From Streptomyces sp. HmicA12 (GTDB lineage: Bacteria; Actinomycetota; Actinomycetes; Streptomycetales; Streptomycetaceae): DNA of 64,000 nucleotides. The stretch covers positions 414,240 to 478,239 of the forward strand of contig NZ_KB891809.1 of NCBI RefSeq assembly GCF_000373565.1, read 5' to 3'. Of the stretch, positions 59,099-64,000 are shown in pieces. Under the pieces are notes generated by a model that did no database searches, was not told the DNA's origin, and saw only the letters and a program-made list of their open reading frames with translations. A program made the position numbers and the translations under genes. Within the stretch, counting starts at the first letter, position 1; each line of letters opens with the position of its first letter.

Positions 59099-59965
59099 CT
59101 ATGCCCACCCTTCCTGGCCCTCCGGAAAGTCCGGAAGGACCTGTTCTGGCTGCAGTCCCGGCCCTGTCTGCAGTCCCGGTTCCGGCTGGAGCTGCTGCTC
59201 CGGCAGACCCGGTACGGGCCACTGGCGGCGTGCCGCCGGGTCGAGCAGCGCCTGGTAGGGGCCCACCGCTCGCGTACCCAGCTGACGCAGGGCTGCCCAC
59301 ATCGTGACCTGGTTGGCCGAGATCACCGGCATCCGCAGCTCGGCCTCCAGCTGCGGGATGACGTCGTACGTGGGCAGGTTCGTGCAGCTGATGAAGAGCG
59401 CGTCGGCGCCGACGCCGACCGCCGCACGGGCCATCTCGGCGACGTCCCGGTAGGGGACCTTCCAGATGTGCCGGGTCAGGCCGAGGTAGGCGCGGCCGAC
59501 CACGGTGATGCCGGCCTCCCCCAGGTACTCCTCGAGGGACTCGGTGACGGAACGGGTGTAGGGCGTGACGAGCGCGATGCGGCGCGCGCCGAGGTCGGCG
59601 AGGGCGTCGAGCAGCGCCCCCGATGTAGTCACGGAGGGGAGTTCCCCCGCCCTGCGCATCGCTTCGCACATGGCACGCTCTCCCGCGATGCCGCCGACGA
59701 AGCTGCCCGAGGTGCAGGCATAGGCCAGAACTTGCGGCTCGGCGGCGCCGAGCGCCCGTACCGCCTCGCCGAGCGTCTCGTGCTCGCTGACGAGTCGGGC
59801 CAGGTCGAGGCTGACCTCGACCGGCACGAACGGGGTACGGGTGAGGTGCAGGGAGATGTCATCGGGTACCCAGCGCCACAGTTCACGGTCGAGGGCGAAG
59901 TCGAACGGTGCGACAACGCCTACGCCGCGCTGCGGCTGAGGTCCCCCGAGGAAAGAGACGTCCAT
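59099..59965 (-). CDS. Asp/Glu racemase / maleate isomerase-like protein (EutA-like), two-Cys form
   Basis: Paralogue of the next gene, 288 aa, start at 59965 (MDVSFLGGPQPQRG). Both cysteines are present: C84 in YACTSGSFVGG and C194 in LFISCTNLPTYDVI. The C-terminal 50 residues are Gln/Pro/Gly-rich (PGLPEQQLQPEPGLQTGPGLQPEQV) and probably disordered. Divergent from the D-2-hydroxyacid dehydrogenase gene, with about 200 bp between. Function inferred from context: ectoine-type catabolism or related amide/acid metabolism. Confidence 0.87.
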   Translation of the reverse strand: MDVSFLGGPQPQRGVGVVAPFDFALDRELWRWVPDDISLHLTRTPFVPVEVSLDLARLVSEHETLGEAVRALGAAEPQVLAYACTSGSFVGGIAGERAMCEAMRRAGELPSVTTSGALLDALADLGARRIALVTPYTRSVTESLEEYLGEAGITVVGRAYLGLTRHIWKVPYRDVAEMARAAVGVGADALFISCTNLPTYDVIPQLEAELRMPVISANQVTMWAALRQLGTRAVGPYQALLDPAARRQWPVPGLPEQQLQPEPGLQTGPGLQPEQVLPDFPEGQEGWA

Positions 59966-60170
59966 AGAGCATGCCCCAAGTTCAGTGACGTGGTGAATGG
60001 CCGATGTGATGCCTGAGCCGGCAGAGCGCCGGGACGTCGGGACAGCGAAGAGGAAGGCCTCCACAGACAAAGTCCCTCTGTGGGTACCCCTGTTGACGAA
60101 GGTAGGTTCAGGTGCCAGCGTGGTCAATCCGCGCATGTCAGATGGGATGCGGAGAGAGCGCCCACATCTC

Positions 60171-61223
60171 ATGATCCCGACGTTTCCGACCGTCTCCCCC
60201 AAGGAAAGCGGACCTTCGTTGCGAAACGATTTCCCTCCGGTGTCCGGCCCGGACGACTCCGACGCCCGCCGCCCCACCGTGCTCGTGCTGGACGCCGCCC
60301 TGTCGGCGCCGCCGCCCCGGCTCGGCAGCCTCACCGGGCGGGCCCGCGTCCTGCATGCCGCGGGCACCGCCGAGCTGCGTGATCAACTCCCTTACGCGGA
60401 CGTGCTGTTGGTGTGGAACTTCCTCTCCGACGCGGTCCGCGACGCCTGGCCGGGGCGTGGCTCGCGGCCACGCTGGGTGCACACGGCGAGCGCGGGAGTG
60501 GACCGGCTGATGTTCCCCGAACTCGTCGAGTCCGAAACGGTGTTGACCAATGCCAGAGGCGTCTTCGACCAGCCGATAGCCGAGTACGTGGCCGCGCTCG
60601 TGCTCGCGATGGGCAAGGACCTGCCCGGCACGATCGCCTTCCAGGCGAACCGGCAGTGGCGGCACCGGGAGACCCAGCGGATCTCCGGCACCCGCGCCTG
60701 TGTCGTCGGCACGGGACCCATCGGGCAGGCGATCACCAAGCAGCTCAAGGCGCTGGGGATCACCTCGGCCCTGGTCGGCCGGCGGGCCCGGGCCGGTGTG
60801 CACGGCCCGGCCGACCTCGACCGGCTGCTCGCCCGCGCCGACTGGGTGGTGTGCGCGGCGCCGCTCACCGAGGAGACCCGCGGCATGTTCGACGCCCGCC
60901 GGTTCGGCGTGATGCAGCCGTCGGCGCGGTTCATCAACGTAGGACGCGGTCCGCTCGTGGTGGAGCCCGACCTGGTGGACGCGCTGGAGAAGCGGTGGAT
61001 CTCGGGTGCGGCGCTCGACGTCTTCGAGCACGAGCCACTGCCGGACGACAGCCCGCTGTGGACGGCTCCCGGGCTGCTCGTCTCGCCGCACATGAGCGGT
61101 GACACGGTCGGCTGGCGGGACGAACTGGGGCGCCAGTTCGTGGAGTTGTACGGGCGCTGGGAGAACGGGCGGCCGCTGATGAATGTAGTAGACAAGAAAC
61201 GTGGGTATGTCCCCGGGAACTGA
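60171..61223 (+). CDS. D-2-hydroxyacid dehydrogenase (NAD-binding)
   Basis: Cytoplasmic oxidoreductase of about 350 aa. Start uncertain: ATG 60171 or 60147 are both possible, with GGAGAG at 60151-60156. The core begins RPTVLVLDAALSAPPPRLGSL. The Rossmann motif VVGTGPIGQAITKQLKALGI, the catalytic Arg region INVGRGPLVVEPDLVDAL, the Glu in DVFEHEPLPDDSPLW and the His in SPHMSGD are in order. It is the first gene of a rightward pair with the amidase (27-bp gap) in the putative ectoine-type cluster. Confidence 0.9.
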   Translation: MIPTFPTVSPKESGPSLRNDFPPVSGPDDSDARRPTVLVLDAALSAPPPRLGSLTGRARVLHAAGTAELRDQLPYADVLLVWNFLSDAVRDAWPGRGSRPRWVHTASAGVDRLMFPELVESETVLTNARGVFDQPIAEYVAALVLAMGKDLPGTIAFQANRQWRHRETQRISGTRACVVGTGPIGQAITKQLKALGITSALVGRRARAGVHGPADLDRLLARADWVVCAAPLTEETRGMFDARRFGVMQPSARFINVGRGPLVVEPDLVDALEKRWISGAALDVFEHEPLPDDSPLWTAPGLLVSPHMSGDTVGWRDELGRQFVELYGRWENGRPLMNVVDKKRGYVPGN

Positions 61224-61250
61224 TCACCGTAGCTTTGCTGTGGAGGGCGG

Positions 61251-62651
61251 ATGACCACCGAGCTCACCGGACTGACCGCGCAGGACCTTCTCGACGGCTA
61301 CCGCAAGGGCGAGTTCAGCCCGGTCGACGCCACCCGGGCCGTGCTCGCCCGGATCGAGGAGACCGAACCCGCGCTGAACGCGTTCGTGCGCGTCGACGCG
61401 CAGGGCGCGCTGCGGGAGGCCGAGGCGAGTACCGAGCGGTGGCGGCGGGGTGAGCCACAGGGCCTGGTCGACGGGGTGCCGGTGACGGTCAAGGACATCC
61501 TGCTGCAGCGCGGGGCACCCACCCTGAAGGGTTCCAAGAGCTCGCGCGCGGAAGGGACGTGGACCGAGGACGCGCCGTCCGTCGCGCGGTTGCGCGAGCA
61601 CGGCGCCGTGTTCGTCGGCAAGACCACGACGCCCGAGTTCGGCTGGAAGGGCGTCACGGACTCGCCGCTGTCGGGCGCGACCCGCAACCCGTACGACCCG
61701 TCGCGCACGGCGGGCGGCTCAAGTGGCGGCAGCGCGGCGGCGGTTGCCGTCGGCGCGGGCCCCCTGTCACTGGGCACGGACGGCGGGGGATCGGTCCGCA
61801 TACCCGCCGCCTTCTGCGGGATCTTCGGGCTGAAGCCGACGTACGGGCGGGTCCCGCTGTACCCGGCGTCCGCGTTCGGCACGCTCGCGCACGTGGGGCC
61901 GATGACGCGCAGCGCGGCCGACGCGGCGCTGCTGATGGACGTGATCTCCGGGCCCGACCCGCGGGACTGGTCGGCGCTCGCCCCGGCGGGCGCCGGCGGC
62001 TTCCGCGAGGGGATCCAGGGCGGGGTGCGCGGCCTGCGCGTCGCGTTCTCCCCCTCGCTCGGCGGACAGGTCGCGGTGCGGCCCCCGGTCGCCCACGCGG
62101 TGCGCTCGGCCGTCGAGCGGCTCGCGGGACTCGGCGCGTACGTGGAGGAGGTCGACCCCGACTTCACCGACCCGGTCGAGGCGTTCCACGTGCTGTGGTT
62201 CAGCGGGGCCGCGCGCGTGGTCCAGCAACTGACCGCGGCCCAGCGGGAGTCGCTCGACCCGGGCCTGCGCGAGATCTGCGCGCAGGGCGCCCGGTACAGC
62301 GCGCTCGACTACCTCGCGGCGGTGGACACCCGCATGGACCTGGGCCGCAGGATGGGCCTGTTCCACTCCACGTACGACGTGCTGGTGACGCCGTCGCTGC
62401 CGATCACGGCGTTCGAGGCGGGGGTGGAGGTGCCGCGCGGTTCGGGCCTGCGCCGCTGGACGGGCTGGACCCCGTTCACGTACCCCTTCAACCTGACCCA
62501 GCAGCCCGCCGCGTCCGTCCCCGTGGGGGTGGACGGGGACGGCCTCCCGGTGGGCTTGCAGGTGGTCGGCGCCCGGCATCAGGACGCGCTGGTGCTACGG
62601 GTGGCGCACTCCCTGTACGAGGCAGGGGTGGCCGGGATCCCGCGCCCCTGA
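61251..62651 (+). CDS. Amidase signature family hydrolase
   Basis: Amidase of 466 aa with the Ser-cisSer-Lys triad readable: K81 in VTVKDIL, S157 in AGGSSGGS and nucleophile S181 in GTDGGGSVRIP, with the usual 24- and 100-residue spacings. The ending FNLTQQPAASVPVG...GLPVGLQVVGARHQD is typical. The ATG at 61251 follows GGAGGG at 61242-61247. In this context it could hydrolyse an N-acetylated or amide intermediate. The stop codon is part of the GC-rich repeat that follows. Confidence 0.93.
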   Translation: MTTELTGLTAQDLLDGYRKGEFSPVDATRAVLARIEETEPALNAFVRVDAQGALREAEASTERWRRGEPQGLVDGVPVTVKDILLQRGAPTLKGSKSSRAEGTWTEDAPSVARLREHGAVFVGKTTTPEFGWKGVTDSPLSGATRNPYDPSRTAGGSSGGSAAAVAVGAGPLSLGTDGGGSVRIPAAFCGIFGLKPTYGRVPLYPASAFGTLAHVGPMTRSAADAALLMDVISGPDPRDWSALAPAGAGGFREGIQGGVRGLRVAFSPSLGGQVAVRPPVAHAVRSAVERLAGLGAYVEEVDPDFTDPVEAFHVLWFSGAARVVQQLTAAQRESLDPGLREICAQGARYSALDYLAAVDTRMDLGRRMGLFHSTYDVLVTPSLPITAFEAGVEVPRGSGLRRWTGWTPFTYPFNLTQQPAASVPVGVDGDGLPVGLQVVGARHQDALVLRVAHSLYEAGVAGIPRP

Positions 62652-62712
62652 AAGGGGCGCGGGGCTGTATCGATGTGCGGCTCCGCCGCGCGTGCGCGAG
62701 AAGCCCCACGCA
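62643..62712. repeat. Copy 8 of the dispersed GC-rich palindromic repeat
   Basis: GCGCCCCTGAAAGGGGCGCGGGGCTGTATCGATGTGCGGCTCCGCCGCGCGTGCGCGAGAAGCCCC. Its left arm provides the amidase stop codon. It lies between convergent genes. Confidence 0.88.
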
Positions 62713-62757
62713 CCCGCAGGCGCGCGGCCCCGCAACCACCAACGGCGAGCGGGCGGA

Positions 62758-63267
62758 TCAAACCCGCCGGAACCCCAACGTCTCCCCCACCGCCCCACTG
62801 CGCCACAGGTCCTGGCACGCGTCGGCCATGGCATCGAGCCCTTCGACGACCTGCCCCCACACGATCCCCGGCACCCACCCCACGTCCCCGTTCATGAGCA
62901 GGTTGTTCCGCTCGTAGAACAGCGCGAGGTCGATGACGGGCGTCCCGGCGTTCAGCCCGGCGCCCGTCCCGTACCCGTACGACTGGGACCCCAACTGCGT
63001 CCCGTTGAAGGAGAAATAGCAGAGGTCGCCGGGAATGGGCGTCACCGTCGGATTCTCCAACGGTGGCTCCTGTTCCGCGAATGCCGGGAACAGGGCGTAG
63101 ATCTCGTTGCGGGCGTATTTGGCGTGGTAGACGTCGGAGACGAGCGGCAGCGCGTCCCAGACCGCCGCGCACGTCAGCGGTGCGCGGTCGTCGAGGAGCT
63201 TGGCCGTGCAGGCAACTCCCCTTTTGGCCAGGGAGACTTCGATGAATCGATCCGGTGTGTCAGCCAT
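62758..63267 (-). CDS. DUF3830-like protein
   Basis: Cytoplasmic protein of 169 aa; start 63267 (MADTPDRFIEVSLAKRGVACTAKLLDDRAPLTCAAVWDALP) is preferred, but in-frame starts exist a few codons upstream. The pattern (LAKRGVACTAKLLDDRAP near the N-terminus, PIPGDLCYFSFNGTQLG, VIDLALFYERNNLLMNGDVGWVPGIVWGQVV) resembles the cyclophilin-like DUF3830 family that often accompanies racemase and amidase genes. Divergent from the ehuB-like gene. Its exact role is unknown. Confidence 0.72.
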   Translation of the reverse strand: MADTPDRFIEVSLAKRGVACTAKLLDDRAPLTCAAVWDALPLVSDVYHAKYARNEIYALFPAFAEQEPPLENPTVTPIPGDLCYFSFNGTQLGSQSYGYGTGAGLNAGTPVIDLALFYERNNLLMNGDVGWVPGIVWGQVVEGLDAMADACQDLWRSGAVGETLGFRRV

Positions 63268-63389
63268 GCGCTCCATGGTCATCCCGAGACACCCCACCCG
63301 GTCAAGACCGCCTCCGGAACCGCATCGTCCGCGGCAGGGGCGTGAATTGATCGGCATAGTTCGAATCCAGCCGGGTAGCCGCGCGCCCA

Positions 63390-64000
63390 TGGCTCCGACT
63401 CCTCAAAGACGAAATCGGCGAGATCCAAGTGGCATAGCCCGCAGAACACTTCTGGCGGGGGCCGCGGCACTCGGCACCGCGGTGGCCGTGGGCGGTGCGA
63501 GCGGCTGCAGCAGGATCGAGAAGGGAAACACTCTCGAACGACTGCGGGCCCAGGGCGTGGTGCGCCTGGGCATCGCCGGCGAAGTGCCCTTCGGCTACGT
63601 CGACGAAGACGGCGAGTTCACCGGCGAGGCACCGGAACTGGCCAAGAAGATCTTCAAGCGGCTCGGCATCGAGACGGTCCAGCCGGTCGCCACCGAGTTC
63701 GGTTCCCTGATCCCCGGCCTCAACTCGCAGCAGTTCGACGTGGTGTCGGCGGGGATGTACATCAACGCGGACCGCTGCGAACAGGTCATCTTCTCCGACC
63801 CCGAGTACCAGATGCTCGACGCGTTCATCGTGCGCAAGGGCAATCCGCTCGGGATCAAGAACTACAAGGACGTCGTCGAGAAGAAGGTCAAGTTCGCCAC
63901 CGGCACCGGCTATGCCGAGATCGGCTACGCGACCGAGGCGGGCTACCCCGAGAAGAAGATCACGATCCTGGGCGACCAGGTGGCCGGTCTCGACGCGGTC
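63390..64000 (+). CDS. ehuB: Ectoine/hydroxyectoine-type ABC transporter substrate-binding lipoprotein (EhuB-like), 3' partial
   Basis: Extracellular amino-acid-type (family 3) binding protein, cut by the right edge after about 203 residues of a usual 290-310. The N-terminus has a Tat motif (IARRTLLAGAAALG) and a lipobox (GASGCSR). The mature start LERLRAQGVVRLGIAGEVPFGYVDEDGEFTGEAPELAKKIFKRLGIETVQPVATEFGSLIPGLNSQQFDVVSAGMYINADRCEQVIFSDPEY matches ectoine-binding EhuB. Permease and ATPase genes should lie to the right. The ligand is inferred from family resemblance. Confidence 0.85.

Noticed and set aside
62758..63390. Longer version of the DUF3830-like protein starting at 63390
   Set aside because: The added N-terminus overlaps the divergent ehuB-like start region and is Arg/Gly-rich with no similarity; the start at 63267 fits the family better.

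Overview
The window is chromosomal DNA from a Streptomyces species. It has very high GC with strong third-position GC bias, rare TTA codons (one in the adpA regulator, one in a primase-like gene), many Tat and lipoprotein signals, DmdR-type iron boxes, CebR and DasR-like operators, and a gene order that, from memory, follows the S. coelicolor SCO2776-SCO2798 region closely before diverging. All functional calls come from reading the translated sequence and motifs; no database search was run.

Layout. 1-5.6 kb: leucine/isovalerate catabolism operon (methylcrotonyl-CoA carboxylase beta and alpha subunits, HMG-CoA lyase, isovaleryl-type acyl-CoA dehydrogenase). 5.6-12.9 kb: desferrioxamine siderophore locus desE-desF and desABCD, with one iron box before desE and a perfect one before desA. 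12.9-20.3 kb: GH20 hexosaminidase with a dre-like site, a DUF4429/SHOCT protein, a Tat-exported purple-acid-phosphatase-like enzyme, a small protein, glmS and a GPR1/FUN34/YaaH-type membrane protein. 20.4-24.4 kb: universal stress protein, small membrane protein, adpA (TTA codon), oligoribonuclease, tRNA-His. 24.4-30.9 kb: cellobiose/cellotriose locus cebR-cebEFG-bglC with three CebR operators. 30.9-36 kb: two AspT-type transporters and aspartate 4-decarboxylase. 36-41.5 kb: ECF41-type sigma factor, secreted CBM2-GH18 chitinase, two-component system, anchored Ser/Thr-rich protein. 41.7-46.6 kb: spermidine-synthase-like protein, a hypothetical, a TPR/HTH regulator, a histidine phosphatase, a PAP2 phosphatase.

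46.5-52.5 kb is the most unusual part. Three translationally coupled genes encode a RecB/Cas4-like nuclease with an apparent four-cysteine Fe-S signature, a 526-aa protein of unknown function, and an Upf1/Dna2-like SF1 helicase. They look like a Dna2 activity split over separate polypeptides. A small protein and a primase-like gene follow; the latter carries a TTA codon and its stop codon lies inside tRNA-Lys(CTT). Downstream of that tRNA are three further copies of its 3' 36 nt at 144-146 bp spacing, resembling stacked attachment-site scars.

52.7-58.1 kb: secreted M6-like metalloprotease, PAS-GGDEF-EAL protein (probably CdgA), a frameshifted and truncated MFS pseudogene, an LLM-class flavin oxidoreductase. 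58.4-64 kb: a probable ectoine-utilisation-type cluster (two Asp/Glu-racemase/EutA-like proteins, D-2-hydroxyacid dehydrogenase, amidase, DUF3830-like protein, EhuB-like binding protein cut by the window end). A GC-rich palindromic repeat (core GGGGCGCGGGG, often followed by an AACTGCGCGA stretch) recurs at eight places, once inside the 3' end of a carboxylase gene.
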